Shown here piece by piece: positions 38,061 through 51,092 of a stretch of DNA of 64,000 bases. The notes below the pieces were generated by a model. It was not told where the DNA came from. It was given only the letters and a program-made list of their open reading frames with translations, and did not search any database. Each line of letters starts with the position of its first letter. The first letter of the stretch is position 1. The translations under genes were made by a program, and so were the position numbers. The DNA comes from Rhipicephalus microplus. Taxonomy: Eukaryota; Arthropoda; Arachnida; Ixodida; Ixodidae. The DNA is taken from positions 241,927,088 through 241,991,087 of the forward strand of contig NC_134700.1 in NCBI RefSeq assembly GCF_043290135.1. Reading direction: 5' to 3'.

Positions 38061-39209
38061 GGAACGCCCCATCGCTCTCATCTCTATCGCCTTATTGCTA
38101 ATGCGTGCCTGTCTACGACATCAGCACTGTCTCATCGTGACCCACATATGCTTGAAAAATAGCCGTAACAGTAAAGATGATCTTCAGCATCACTTTAAGG
38201 GGAGACCCTGATGCTTCTTAGGCTGCTCGAATAGTGTAGTTGATGTGTTTTGCCACGTGGTGGCATCCTAAAAAAGAGCGTAGAAAAATGACATGCCTAC
38301 GCAGTTACGCATGGTCAAGGCTAATGCACTGCTGGACGACGCACATTTACTGTCACGCACATGCTGTCAGTGTAATGTACCTCTTGTGTCATACTTTTCT
38401 GGCCACTCCATCATGCACCAGCCAAAACGTGCCACCTTTTTTATTAGTTTTGGTGTTTTTCTAATGTGAAGCTTTGTTTGCTTATAGGCCTCTCCTTGAC
38501 AAGAATGTTTTGTACATTCTGGAGCCTTGAAGTGGGCTTAGTTTCTTTTATTTTCTTATAACGCACGCATAGAAAAAAAATGACATCAAAAGTTGTTACT
38601 GACGACAAACATATTTCCCCCCAAGAAAACAAGTTTCGTATGCCACTTCTCGGCTACATCATTCCCATAGTCAGGGCCCTCACCACTGCTTTTAGACTAC
38701 TGAGATTACTATTGCGGACTGCTACCCCGTTTCTTATATGCATTGCTTGTGAAACAGCCTTTGCGCTTAATAGTTAAAAAAAGAACATAGCTGACTCCTT
38801 CATCATGTGAATTGGTACAACACGAGAGTAAAACGCATCTTCACAGAGATGTAGTTGATTATCTATAATACGTTTGTGCATGGGAACTTGTACAAAGTGT
38901 ATTAGTGGTTGACAGCTATAGCATCGTTTGACGTAGATGCACTCAAGTTGACGCCAAAGTGGTACATCCTGACAACTAACGCCTATGATCGGGATTTACC
39001 GTTGTGGTAGCTAAGGTTGTTAACATATAACTGAACGCAGCATATCATGAAGCTTGCGCAAAGATGACACCCGAAAGCATATAAAAAAGCCACGGTTTTT
39101 TTTGCAAGGGCGAAACAATGAAAACATATTTACAATGTGAAATCCTATGCGAAGAACCGCAAGCCGCTCGTAACTGACTGCGCACTGCTGAAGCACCAAG
39201 GCCGCACTT
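38061..39209. other. Unassigned DNA
   Basis: No gene motif recognised. Confidence 0.4.
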
Positions 39210-39210
39210 A

Positions 39211-39222
39211 AACACACACACA

Positions 39223-39298
<76 letters not shown>
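39211..39298. repeat. (CA)n microsatellite
   Basis: CA dinucleotides interrupted by CATTCA and by a CG step. Confidence 0.95.
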
Positions 39299-39299
<1 letters not shown>

Positions 39300-40697
39300 C
39301 GAGCGCGAACACACGTAGAGCATACTGCTCAAACAAAAAGAAAGGACGCATGAAACGAACAGACAATTATAGACAGGACGAGCACGAACAAATTGCGACA
39401 CTTGCTTTGTGTTTGAGCAACGCGTTGTCTCCGCAAGAGCGGCCACTGCAGAGAGCGAATTGATCTTCGCGTGCTCTCACGTTCAAGGCAACTTTGCGGA
39501 GGAAGCACAAGACGTGCATACAACCCTCATGGCGGGATAAGCGTACACGCACGTACGACCACGATCTCTAGGGCAATGTACATATGGTATATGTAAAAGC
39601 GGCAGGCACGCATCACAACGAGCACGGCGACGGTCTTTAAAACACACCCATCGCGCTATATCGCCATTTATGACAAGAGTACGCGAAGTGTCACCGTGCT
39701 TCAAGTTCTGTCAGTAGTAAATGGTGTATAAATAGCCCGCCGTTAGTTTGATAAGGACCATAGGCTTTCTGGCAAATTTAAAAAGGTTTCATGTACTTTA
39801 GGTGTTTGGAATACGTGCTAAAACAGGATATTGATATTGCGTTCAACTCCTAAAGGCGAAGCTTTAGGTTCTCCTAATTTTTTTCAAGGCTCAATGAGGA
39901 AATCAATTCGTAGCAAAAAGGGGGACAGGGATGGTTGCATACTACCTTTGCTAAAAAGTGCAATATTCAAATTAAATAGTCTTATAATTATTCTCTTATC
40001 ATTATTCCTACTATTAGTATTACTATTATATCTGAGTTCACTCAGTCCATCGAGGAACCCCATGGGGGATACGATCTCTGTAAGCGATGCAATTAAAAAA
40101 GAAATAGAGTTGCAAATTAGAGTAAATGTGCAAAAATAACTCAGGAATGCTTGCACAGGTAAATGACGTCAAAAGTGTTGTTACAAAAGCATACAAATGC
40201 CAAGGTAATCTCAGTGAATGTTTTCTCGGGTTATGTTATTGTGCTCAATAAAAAGAAAGCGAGATAATTTTTGCTTTCCAGCACCTGGTATCTTGTGAAG
40301 GAAGTTAGGGCACAAACGCTTCTAAAGCTGAACGTAATTGAAAAAAAAGCGCATCTGACGCAGACGTCAGTCACATAATCACCAGCTTTTCGAAAGGAAG
40401 GCTGTCTCAAAGCAGTGAGGCCTTAGAGAGTGGAAGCTTGGGATTCAACAAATGCTTCCGGTTAAGTAACTGGTCACAGGAACTACAGCGAAATAATTGG
40501 CGGTGAAGACTGAAATAAAGACAGCCTTGCAGTGTCTGCAACAAACTGTCGAAAAGCGGGCTGAAATATAACGCAAATTAACAGGGACAGGAAGTACCTT
40601 TGGTGTTCAGAAGTTTCGAGTGGAAAGTTTCACAACTGCATTCGTTTTTTGTGATCTGTGGTTGCGATATATATCCAGCGGATGCAGTTTTTTAGAG
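39299..40697. other. Unassigned DNA with one hairpin
   Basis: No gene. CCTAAAGGCGAAGCTTTAGG at about 39,849-39,868 forms a hairpin around GCGAAGC (GC-TTC-GC on the minus strand). Confidence 0.4.
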
Positions 40698-41262
40698 ATC
40701 AAATTATTTTTTCAAAAGTCGGAAACACTGTCTTGCTGAATTGTTGGGCAGGATAGAGAGTATTATTTTAGTTAAAAAGCTTCAGATCTTCATTCATGGC
40801 ACGCATGTCGCCACATTCTGCGAGGTGCAGTGTTGCTGTATCTACAACATCACCTTGTCTCTTTTTAACGTCATAGTAGGTGATATTGCAAAAAGCAATC
40901 GGCGATATAGATTTGAACAAATAAATTCAGTTTGAATGTGACGCTTTCAGAAATCACAATGACTCAAAAATAACGAGATGCCAAGATCAACAACTGGGAT
41001 TTCTAATTATTTTTTCGGAACTCGGAAACACTGTCTAGTCGAAGAAAAGTTTTGGGCAGGAATAGAGAGTATGTTTTAAGTTTAAGACCTTCGGAATTAC
41101 ATACATGGCATGCACGTCGCCACATCCTGCAAAATGCGCTGTTGCTTTATCACCAAGAACACCCTGTCTCTTCTTTTAATGTAATAGTCTGATAAGTTTG
41201 GTGTGAATGCGACGCTGTCGGAAATCACAATGTCTCAAAACAAATGACGTGCCAAGACCAAC
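40698..41262. repeat. Tandem duplication, about 304-bp period, two copies
   Basis: AATTATTTTTTC followed by GGAAACACTGTC starts each copy (about 40,700 and 41,005). TTGGGCAGGA, ATAGAGAGTAT, CATGTCGCCACAT or CACGTCGCCACAT, CCTTGTCTC or CCCTGTCTC, and AAATCACAATG follow in the same order. The copies differ by many substitutions, so the duplication is old. Confidence 0.88.
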
Positions 41263-41270
41263 ATTTTTGA

Positions 41271-41714
41271 TGCACGTGAAGTATTTCATGACACTTGAGT
41301 ACTTATTACCCATAAAGTTTTAATAGCATGGGTGCCCATATAGAAAGTCACGCAGGCAACAATTTTTTCAACAGCCAATCAGTTAAACCCGGCCGTAGGA
41401 ACTTCAGTGTGTACAAATGTGTGCAAAAACAATCATTATTATCAATTGGTTTTTGTCTGAGCCACATTCATGGGGCTAATTTCACTAGTTACCACTGGTC
41501 TACTAAAAATGAGGAAGGAAGCAAGTGGATAGCCAACACGAATTGGAATTTTTTGACGTACGTACCCAACCAATAATTCAGAAAAGCTTTAGAAAACCGC
41601 CCGAATTACTAAGTGATAAACCTTGTAGCCGAGCGTTTCAGTTTTGTTGAAGTATCTCTACAGAGTGCTTCAGCGGTAGGTACAACGAGAGAATAATAGG
41701 GAAAGAGAAAAAAT
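41271..41714. other. Unassigned DNA
   Basis: No gene motif recognised. The short frame at 41,328-41,576 has no known domain. Confidence 0.4.
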
Positions 41715-42122
41715 ACTCCCACTTTCCTGAAGGCAATCGTGGGGAAATGCGAATGCATTTCTTGCGCCGAGAGAATGTTCCATTGCCGTCTGACATTCGC
41801 CTTCACCGACTTTTGCCATCTTGAGAGACGTTCAGCCTACGAGCGGTCGAGAGTGAGGCGCGAGCGGACGGGTGAGTGGGGCACAGGGAGAAGAGAGAGC
41901 GAACGGCTGGAGAAGGAGTGGTGAAGTACTGTACTTACCCACTCCTACACACTCTCGCATCACATGCTCAGGTTTCTAGGGACGATGACAAGCGCATGCC
42001 TGCAGCTGTGGCTGTGAGAGAGGGAGTGAGGGTGGAGAGAGGACACCTGCTGGCGCGCGCACACCACCGCGTACAACGCCGGATGTCTGACATAGCCCGA
42101 TTGAGAAATGCATTCGCGTTTA
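41715..42122. mobile_element. MITE-like repeat, copy 2, with terminal inverted repeats
   Basis: The left AAATGCGAATGCATTT (41,745-41,760) and right AAATGCATTCGCGTTT (from about 42,105) are inverted repeats with one mismatch. The left motif is also a near palindrome by itself. The interior is shared with the 22.4- and 15.1-kb copies. At about 400 bp and without coding capacity, it fits a non-autonomous DNA transposon or foldback element. Confidence 0.7.
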
Positions 42123-42400
42123 AAACAATGGCTGCTGCGAGAAGACCCCAAAATGATGGAAGCCCCCCGCGAATGAAGACGTGCCTGTAGATCAATGGGA
42201 GGTGCAAACGCTAGGTTTCAGCGTGAGTACTCCTGCTTACGGCTGGTTATTTTTTCATCCACTTTTCTTTCTTCTTATTTACATTCCATTGGTTCTAATA
42301 ACTTTTCCTGTACATTCCTTGGCATTACTGTTTGTTAGATCTCATTAATATTGTGTTAAAGTACGGAAAAACGAGCCCTTAGGTATACACTTCTTACCCT

Positions 42401-42463
42401 TATATATATGGGTGTGTGTATGCATATATGTACACGTGTATACATCTGTAAGCACATTTTCAC

Positions 42464-42557
<94 letters not shown>

Positions 42558-42607
42558 GTGTGTAAATGCATATATGTACGCGTGTATATATCTGTAAGCA
42601 CATTTTC
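42401..42607. repeat. 61-bp direct repeats flanking an (AT)n array
   Basis: The two copies are at 42,401-42,461 and 42,547-42,607 and match at 57 of 61 positions (shared words include GCATATATGTAC and TCTGTAAGCACATTTTC). The AT array occupies about 42,465-42,555 between them. Confidence 0.93.
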
Positions 42608-45170
42608 GTGGTTTTCTTATTATTCTTTTCATTTTAACCTTCTTGGGCTCAGATGTGGCCACTGTCTCAAATATCATTACTTCTCGCTCTACTGATCTTC
42701 TAGTGCAGAGTTCTGTTGTCAAGCTGATGGCTCCTTTTGTGAATATGTATATTACATGTAGTAGCTTTAGTTCGATTGTTTATGTAATGTTCTTTTCAAC
42801 TGCGAATGTCTATTTAGCACTACCGCTGTTACGCCCCGCGCGAACAGGACCTCGACAGGAGGCAAACCACCTCCTTTTGTTCCGACCGCGGGAAATGCAA
42901 TCGTATTGTCCAAAAAATGAAATGAATAGAAAAATGTCAATACGTTCACTATATCCGCATTCGTAACAAAATACGTGCCGCAGAGATGTCAAACGCAGGT
43001 GATTAGATGAAAATGGCATAGCGTCTTGGAATTTTGGAGATGCAACCAACATTAGCAATATACAATAATAGGGTGTACAAGAAGAGACAGGAAGAGAGAC
43101 ACAAACGCGGCTTGATTGAGTGTGAGTGTCTCCTCGTCCATCGTCGTATTCGGTCCTTTCACCTTGGAACCTTAGCACACTCCACCGACAACTGAAGAGG
43201 TGTGGCTCTTTGAGTGGCGAAGTTAAGGCCACCCTCTGGAGATTGAAGACAAATGAACAGATGGCAGCAAAACTAAATGTGTTTTGCAAACTCATCAGAG
43301 ATCCTTCGAAAGTTATCGATGCTAAAGCTTCCTTTTGGTCGCGTTGAACGTCTGGAGACACTGTTTGGCGCAGCATTTCAATTTTATTTATTACGAACAC
43401 AACCTACTTTCGTATTCATGAACTTCCAATTGCGCAGGCAAAGTTTCACCTTCAAAAAGTTTTATTCTTGTCATGCACACAATTCAGCTTCTTTTTTTTT
43501 TGTGGAGGGTGTTGCTCTCAAAGTTTCTTCATCTCGGCCATTAAACAAACTCGCATGCTTGATCAGACAAACTTTGTCGACAAAACGCAAATTTACTTTC
43601 AAATTGTCCCCGCCTGAAGTCACCACGTCTCCGCAGTGTAATGAGCTTAGTTGCTTGACTTAGTAGGGATGAGGTGATATTGGGGAGATTTCGTTCCTTT
43701 TCGGTAGTATTATTATTCCCGTATGCAAAGATGAAACTGATCCCATGGAATACCAACGCACATTATGCGTAGGAGACACGCGTATGCATATGTAAGCGCG
43801 TTTCTGTAAAATCCACAAGCGACCAAGCCCACGCGCTTGTAGAGAAGTTTCATAAATTTGCTTAACAATTTGCTTAAGAATTTGCTTAACACAAAGGGCT
43901 GCCAATTATCAGAAACAACGCGAGTTTGTGGAATGGAGTAAAAGCCCAATCCCATATTCGTGGAATAGTCGTCCACGAGTAAACTGCATGCACGCGGCTT
44001 TTGATTGCCTTGCAACGCAAAGAAAATTTGTTGAATGTACTAGTAAAAAGAGAAAAGGCAATTCATGTCATCAGAAAACTACGTTCTTTTGTGTATTGGG
44101 AATATTGTCAGCTGTGTTTCTTTCACCCGAAATGGGCCAATATGTTTGTGCAGAAAAAACGCCGTGTGGTTTATACAAACCAAGACTTGTCCGTTTTGAA
44201 TTGGTTGATAATGCGCAAGTCTTTTTTTTTTTTTGTTGTCATGATGATTATTGCAGGCACCGAAGAAAACAAGGCGTGCTGATAACAGTAAACAGAATAT
44301 TTCTAAATTCAAGGGCTTGTCACAAGCTTATCTTGTTGGGAATTGTTTGCAGTTCAAAAGAAAATAGACTATAAAAAGAACGTTATCAAAGGTACCTAAT
44401 GTGATCAAAATCAAAAAGCATCAACTGTTTTTCCATCCGTGGCACAATTGATGGGTAGAAGAAGGAGAAGTAGGTGACTTTCATCTTCCAGTTGTTTTAG
44501 GTGAATGCATGACGAACCTTTTGAATTTTGCGATAACTACACGGGCACATTACAGAAACTGACGTGGCCGGCGCTAACCTGACATGAGATGAATGCGTTG
44601 TACTTCTCTTAACAATAATCGTATCGCTTTGACGTCCAACTATGCAGCAATATGGATTACTCGCAAAACAAAACCTAAACGTGCATCGTTTTTCGAGTAC
44701 CTGGCAGCCAGAATATTTGGCCCACCTCTTTCCCTCAACATAATTCACTCTCAATTAGTGTATATGTATATAATCGAATTTATGCGGGTGTATAATATCA
44801 ACCACCAATAATCCTGTCGATTCTCTTTGGTACATGCGTAAATGGTTGTTAAGTGTCGATTAGGTTAGATTTTAATGCACAGCGCTAAATGGGTGCTGTA
44901 AATGAAAAGAAATAATCTGCACTCTGAACTAAATCTAATACGCTTAAAGGAAGTGCCCTACTTGCTATCATGTAATAGCCGCTGCATTCCTGATGTTTAA
45001 ATAAATGCCCTCTTTAACAGGTTACATTGTGCCTCCTCGCTTTTCACTAGGTTTTTTTTATGTTCTGAGACTTCAGATCGGCACACTTTTCGTAGAACTA
45101 TGGATTTATTCTGCGAACTTCACAGGTACAGATGACAACGAGAAACAGAAAATTTCTTTTGTTGATGTAC
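42608..45170. other. Unassigned intergenic DNA
   Basis: No recognised gene. A minus-strand open frame of 196 codons (42,810-43,400) is the longest outside repeats. It shows no signal peptide, domain or motif that I recognise, and its length is compatible with chance. Confidence 0.4.
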
Positions 45171-45256
45171 TCGTGGATCACCTCGGAGTCGAACCCACGA
45201 CCCCTTCGCCCACCACAATTGGAGGAGGCGGGTTCTTTACCCACTGCGCTGCCAGC
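45171..45256 (-). mobile_element. tRNA-like SINE head, reverse orientation
   Basis: Read on the minus strand, TGGCAGCGCAGTGGG (A-box-like, 45,241-45,255) is followed by GTGGGTTCGACTCC (B-box-like, about 45,186-45,197). The spacing is wider than in a normal tRNA. The head differs from the Ruka-type SINE. How far the body extends to the left is unclear. Confidence 0.6.
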
Positions 45257-45490
45257 GCTAATGCATGAGCCTCTGCAAACGCTTCTCATATATTTCGCAT
45301 CTTCTCCCTCCTACAGTCGCCCTGGTGATATGTTGACGTGGGGATTGTCACCGTCTTGCAGAGGCGAGAAATGCTGCATCATGACACTAGCGAGTGGCCA
45401 TTAGACGTGGCTCCGTTAATATCAGCGCTAGGGAGCTGCTTTCTACATGACTCGCCCAGCAATGCATTTTATTTCTACAATATATCTTGA

Positions 45491-45558
<68 letters not shown>

Positions 45559-46007
45559 CAGTAACAGCGCAAACAGTAACGTCAGTAACGTACACCATTT
45601 CGTGTGACCATTTCGTGTGACGTTGTAGAAGCACTGGGATGCAAGATTGTGGCACATTCTTTTATCGCTGATTTTCAGGCGCATATTGAGCGGAGTGTAC
45701 AGAAATTTCTGAAGCCGTACAAAAAGACTAACATACAGGAGTGAGAGAAGAGTGTGTGACGAAACTTGGAAAAAAAGTGAAATCGTGAGCAATAGATTAT
45801 AATATATATTGATTCCATAGGGCAAATTAACATAAAAAAGATTATGTTTATCTGGCTTGCGTACGTCAACCCAGTTGTGTGACCTGATTCCGAACTGATT
45901 TCAATACAGACCAAATGTTTATACGAGAGAACAAAATAGACAGAAAAAAACATGCGAATGGTGATAAGATGCCTTTCTGCAATATATTAATAATACTATC
46001 AGTGGTT
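45257..46007. other. Unassigned DNA with a CA microsatellite
   Basis: Contains the (CA)n array at 45,490-45,557 and the tandem words CATTTCGTGTGAC at about 45,596 and 45,608. No gene recognised. Confidence 0.5.
45490..45557. repeat. (CA)n microsatellite
   Basis: CA dinucleotides with a short CGCACG interruption. Confidence 0.95.
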
Positions 46008-46162
46008 TTACTTCCCAAGACTATGAAATAATTATGAAAGACGTCGTAGTGTACGGCTCCATAAATATTGAATATCGGATGCTATTTGACATGCACTGAA
46101 ATGGCACAGATCAGAGGGCTGTAAGAGGTTGATCCCATCTAAATGCGACCGCCGAAGTGGCT
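46008..46162 (-). mobile_element. Heavily diverged Ruka-like SINE fragment
   Basis: GGTTTTACTTCCCAAGACTA, TTATGAAAGACGTCGTAGTG, GGCTCCATAAATATTGA and AAATGCGACCGCCG follow the SINE order in reverse with many substitutions. It resembles the subfamily at 28.6 kb. The tRNA-like head is not identifiable. Confidence 0.6.
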
Positions 46163-48826
46163 GATGAAATGTATGAACGTATGACAAACGCGATGCGGGA
46201 ACGTAGCGACGGAGCTGACAGATGCAGATAGCACGATGGTCATGGTTAGTAAACATGGTTTCTTAGCAACCCTCCACATGTTTATTGTGGCAAGCAAAAA
46301 AAAAACAAGCACAAGTGTTAGTTAAAACACTCTGCATTTGAAGGTCCCTGTCTCCGTTTCCTGTGCGCCTTTTTGCTGTCTTTGCTTTGCAATTCACGGT
46401 TCTTTTTCAGCGAGAAAAGAACGTCATTACTTGAAGACCTCTTCGCTTCTTAACAATTTTCTATTCGTCCTTCAGAACTACTGAATGCTGTCAAGATGGT
46501 TTCCTATTGCTTTTTCATGATCTCGCAATGCTGTTGTGGCGCATTGTAAAGCGGAAACAAAAAAGTTTTGAACATGACAAAAATAAATGGATGAATAACT
46601 GAAAAGCATGAACGGAAAAATAAAGAGGTGGGTTTCGAGAATATTCGCCGGAAGCATAATAAAGAATAAATAGAGAAGATCACGGAATGTTCTCCTCGGG
46701 ACTGCTGGGGACAGAACGTTTCACGGATAAAAGAAGAATCAATATCAGAAGAGAGGCACCGAAAGGTTTGAGTAAGAAAAGAAAAAAAAAACGAAGTAGC
46801 TGCTCACAGTCGTTTCAACGGAGATGAACAATGGCAGATGCTCGGCATAAAAAGTGCCGGTGGTTACTGACGGTGTGGACGAGACATCGATGGCTGTCGT
46901 GGTCTGCCTTAGAGCGTCGTTCGAAACAGTGCGACATTTTCATCCACGGCTTTTCTGCGGCTGAACACTGAGCATTGGGGACAACGTAGAATAGAAAAAC
47001 TTCAGTTTCACGCTTCAGGGCTGTCATTTGTAGAATAAAAAATTGTAGTGTCTGTAGGTCAGATAAAACGAAAGGATAAATTGTCCGAGAAATACAAATT
47101 TCCAAGACAGGACCCGTTTTAAAAAAGCAAGGACATCGTTTCTATTTTTCCCCATTTTCTTTTAGAGATGTACAGTCTTCTAGTGCACATCTTTGAATAT
47201 TCACTTGTTTCGTGATCTTGCGTCTCTTTGAGCATGTTTCGTTCTTTTTTATGCTTCTTGTTTAGGCTGTTCCTTCTTTACCATGAGGCTGCATTAATAT
47301 TTGCGGCTCTTCTTGCGGGAACGTGAAGCGTGCGATCCCAGGAGACGTTAATTGAATAAGTGTGCTGACAAATCAGCGTAGAATACGTGTTCAAAGGAAT
47401 AAAACATGCAAGTCACCATTCGGAATTACTATTTCGCACCAAGCTGAAAATAAACACAGTGCCACGCGCTGAAGGTTTGTTGAAAGTGGTCTATATATTG
47501 TAGGCATCGCCAATTACGAACCTCTTCCCATCACATTTGCTGGCAAACAATGGATAATTACACAGCACCTCCACCATGTTAAGGTTTGGCTGCTACGGTG
47601 TTTATTCGGGGCATGACCTCGGAAAACAAGCGGGCAGAGCACGCATCCACACGATGACGACGTCAATGACACACGGAGACGATGAGGACAACGACAAGAG
47701 ACGATGGTGATTGTATTCATGAAGAGATGAGAAAAAAGTTAATAACCAGTACCCACAATATACCAACACATACGCACCTCAGCTTCTTCACTGCAATACA
47801 GTTAAAAGAGAACACTACAGGTATAACAACCTAAAACTCAAGTAAAAAATTGCAAAAAAAAAGCCGATCACGAATGTTATAGAGAAAGATCAAAGTGATC
47901 AATCTGTATTGTGCTCTCTTCCCGCTTCCGCCGACCTGATTTATAATGCACATTGTTTTTCCAATTAACGCTCATATAAATTCTCGTCTTAGTGGTGGCT
48001 CGCAAAGAAATTTGCCATTATAGGCTATGATTTGTCTCCCTACCACAGCTGAAAATTCATCGTACAGAGAGGCAAAGGTAAAGCTACATACTCATACATG
48101 GCAACGGCCAATGGGGCAATATAGTGTAGTGAATTTCTCTTGGGTGCTCATGTTGGGGTTGCAGCACTCATTCCTTTCCCCTCTTCCAGAAGACGCGAAA
48201 TCCAATAAATGTTATTTACCACACCAGGGATTTCCAATGTTATCGGGTACGACAATCAGCATTGTGAGCACATGGCTTCTGCAATACCGAGGAAAAGTGG
48301 TGTATAGATCGGAATGTAACGTATCGATATTCGGCTGAGTCTCACACGCAGCACTTTTAAGCTAAGCACAAAGAGAAGCGGAGGCTATAAATGTCACTGA
48401 TTTGCTTAAAGTTCCTTGTGAACAAGTGTCACTCCCCGTTATATTGCTTCTTTTTGGTGCTTGCTCCATGGGTCCACATGGACATAAACATTCGGTATGA
48501 TGACATCCGACGGTGATGCGCAGTGCTCGAACAGGCTGCACGTGAACCCGAGAAAGCTTAGCAACAAAATTCCAGTGCCACCGCATACACTCTCATGATT
48601 GTAAGACAGCATAAGCATTAAAAGCAATGGCGACAACAAGGCTTCATCAGATGCCGTACGAAACGTCAACACACTGTTGTTGTTGTTTTAGTAGTTGGGG
48701 TCCTCGTCTCTTATTCACAAAACACAATGGCGCACAATCAGTTTGTTGCCTAGGAACAAACTGCACTTCGAAGCTCTAACGACAAAGTTTGTCAACTCTT
48801 TTATTGTAAATTGACACTTGCTAGAA
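46163..48826. other. Unassigned intergenic DNA
   Basis: No gene motif or clear repeat recognised over about 2.7 kb. Confidence 0.4.
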
Positions 48827-48887
48827 GCAAAGAAAGAAAGAAAGAAAGAAAGAAAGAAGAAAAGAAAGAAAGGAAGAGAAAAAGAAA

Positions 48888-48985
<98 letters not shown>

Positions 48986-48987
48986 AA
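48827..48987. repeat. (AAAG)n microsatellite
   Basis: AAAG tetranucleotides, with a less regular stretch at about 48,857-48,890. Confidence 0.96.
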
Positions 48988-50651
48988 TATGAATGTGAAG
49001 CCAATGCGAGCGATGCTCGATAAGGTTGCCGTGTCCACTCTTGAAGGCAAAGCTTATTTATCCTCCAAGATTTTTAGTTTATTTAGAATTTTATATTGTT
49101 TAAATTGTGCTAATGTTCGAAGTCTTGTTTTTATTAACGCTTCAGTATATTACAGCCTCACTGTCGGTGACGTCAAATTATTTCAAATGTCGTTTTATAT
49201 CGCATTGATAACGTGAGTCTTGGAGCGAGAATAAATTTTCGAGTTACTAAGACAGCGTGAAAAAAAAATGAAAGGCAGTAATTCACTATAACTTCCGTAT
49301 AGGTCCTAATGCTCTGTTGGATCAAGTTTCTAACAAGCAATTCAAGCAGATCGTTCAAAACATACAGAGTACATACACAGAAAAAAGAGCAATATTGAAA
49401 AAACGTCCACAGCGTCAATTTAATAACCTAATTGACCGTAAAAAAAAGAAGGCTGCATGTTGCAAAATATTTACAACACATCGCCTGAAAACAATTTTAC
49501 CATTGTTTTTCAACACCAAGGGCCGAAGCAAAAATAACAATATTTTCATATCACAAACTAAATTTGCATATTAAAGAAAGATTACCTGTCAGACAAGAAA
49601 ACAGATTATGGTAGTTTGACGATAAAAGAATGGAAGTGAACATTCAGGCACCTGCATCAAAGGCCGACTTAGAATATAGAGCACTGAAACTCAAAGGTCT
49701 GTCATAGCACGAACAAAAAAGTAATTTTCATAACAAAAAAACTAGGAATAGAAACGCGAAGTTAAGGTGAGTGCAGCGATAATAAAAATCGCATATGTCG
49801 ATGTAAGTTTTACTTGCCTTGACGCCGCTCGTTCCCAATCATCGAGAAATTGAGGCGAAAACAGGCTGCAGGCTTCTGGACGATGCTATGCGTGCTAATC
49901 AATCACTTAGGTGCTTGACGTGCCGGTGAAATGTTTTCTGTTCCGTATTTTGAACAACCAGCTTAAAGAACAGTGGCCAACTCCTAGATTAAAACCAAGC
50001 TAGAACGACGGAGCCTCGTGCTTGGAACTGCTCGAGCGACATCTGCAGGCATCTGAGCATGCGCGGCAACAACGACGTGGCTCCATCTTTTTTTTTTATC
50101 ATTGGTTATCACCGTGGATCTGACAACTGTTTAAGTAGTCGAAAGCGCTCTGAATGATTTAGTGGAGAAAAAAAAAGCGACGAAAAAAAAGCGAAGCGAA
50201 CAGTTCTGGTATATAATAGGAAGCACCAAGAATGAGTTCCCAGCATAAATTCTGTGATTCCGGTGTTTTTATTTTAGTTTTTCCCGGTGTTATACACTTC
50301 GCAGCGCTTCGGAAAGCGAAAGCAGTTATTGCGGCTACGGCGATCAACTAAGACGGAAACATCCAGGCTGGCACATATTCAGCGCCGCGCATGCTCAGAT
50401 GGGGCCCGTTCGAACTGCAGGTGTCGCAAGCGCTGTACCGAGTGCGACACCATACGTCATCGTTGACATGTGTGTTGACCACTGTGCATGGGTGATCTCT
50501 CGCGGTTTAGGTTAGTGGTAAGCTATCACAAGGGGTAGAAGGTCCCGCTTGCTCATGCATGTACGCATAAAGGCATTGCTCAATCGCCCCCTTACGTGCT
50601 GGAAGAAAAATAACTGAAAGGAGGAGATAGCGTGATATCATGCAGTATGCT
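48988..50651. other. Unassigned intergenic DNA
   Basis: AT-rich, with no gene motif recognised. Confidence 0.4.
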
Positions 50652-50868
50652 GAGGTGTGTGTAGATAGAGTGTAATGAATTAGGTTTCTCCAGTTACGCA
50701 TATTCGAGAAGTGCTGCTTGTGCTACAGCTGCTTGTGCTTTTATTATTTGTAATGATCACCGAGGGTCCCGTTGCAGTCTTGTACTTTGGGACCCTCGTC
50801 TGTATATTTTACTCCCCGTAACATCCTTTTATGACATGATAATAAACTGATTGATTGATTGATTGATT
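50652..50868 (+). mobile_element. Possible 3' end of an unidentified retroelement
   Basis: CGAGGGTCCC (50,761-50,770) pairs perfectly with GGGACCCTCG (50,789-50,798). The sequence then runs to ATAATAAACTGATTGATTGATTGATTGC, a simple GATT tail. A hairpin plus a short tandem tail is typical of many LINE 3' termini. No coding sequence lies upstream, and the left boundary is a guess. Confidence 0.4.
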
Positions 50869-51092
50869 GCAATAAAATGTCATTGACTTATTTTTATTAA
50901 AATACCATTGAGGAAGTATTTTGTAAACAATATTTCTGTTGAGCACTTTGCAATAAAAATTTTATTGCCTTATTTCTATAAAAAACATACAGGAAATATT
51001 TTCGTAAAAATTATTTCTGTTGAGCACTTTGCACTAAAATTTTTATTGTCTCATTTCTATCAAAAAACCATGTCCGGAATGTTTTAAAACCA
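50868..51092. repeat. Tandem repeat, about 81-bp unit, nearly 3 copies
   Basis: TATTTCTGTTGAGCACTTTGCA occurs at 50,931-50,952 and 51,012-51,033, and a GCAATAAAATGTC start at about 50,868 begins an earlier unit. The units are AT-rich and diverged. Confidence 0.88.

Noticed and set aside
42810..43400. 196-codon minus-strand frame as a gene or exon
   Set aside because: No recognisable domain and no convincing start context. A frame of this length is expected by chance in 64 kb read in six frames.
48827..48987. Lys-rich protein
   Set aside because: Translation of an AAAG microsatellite.
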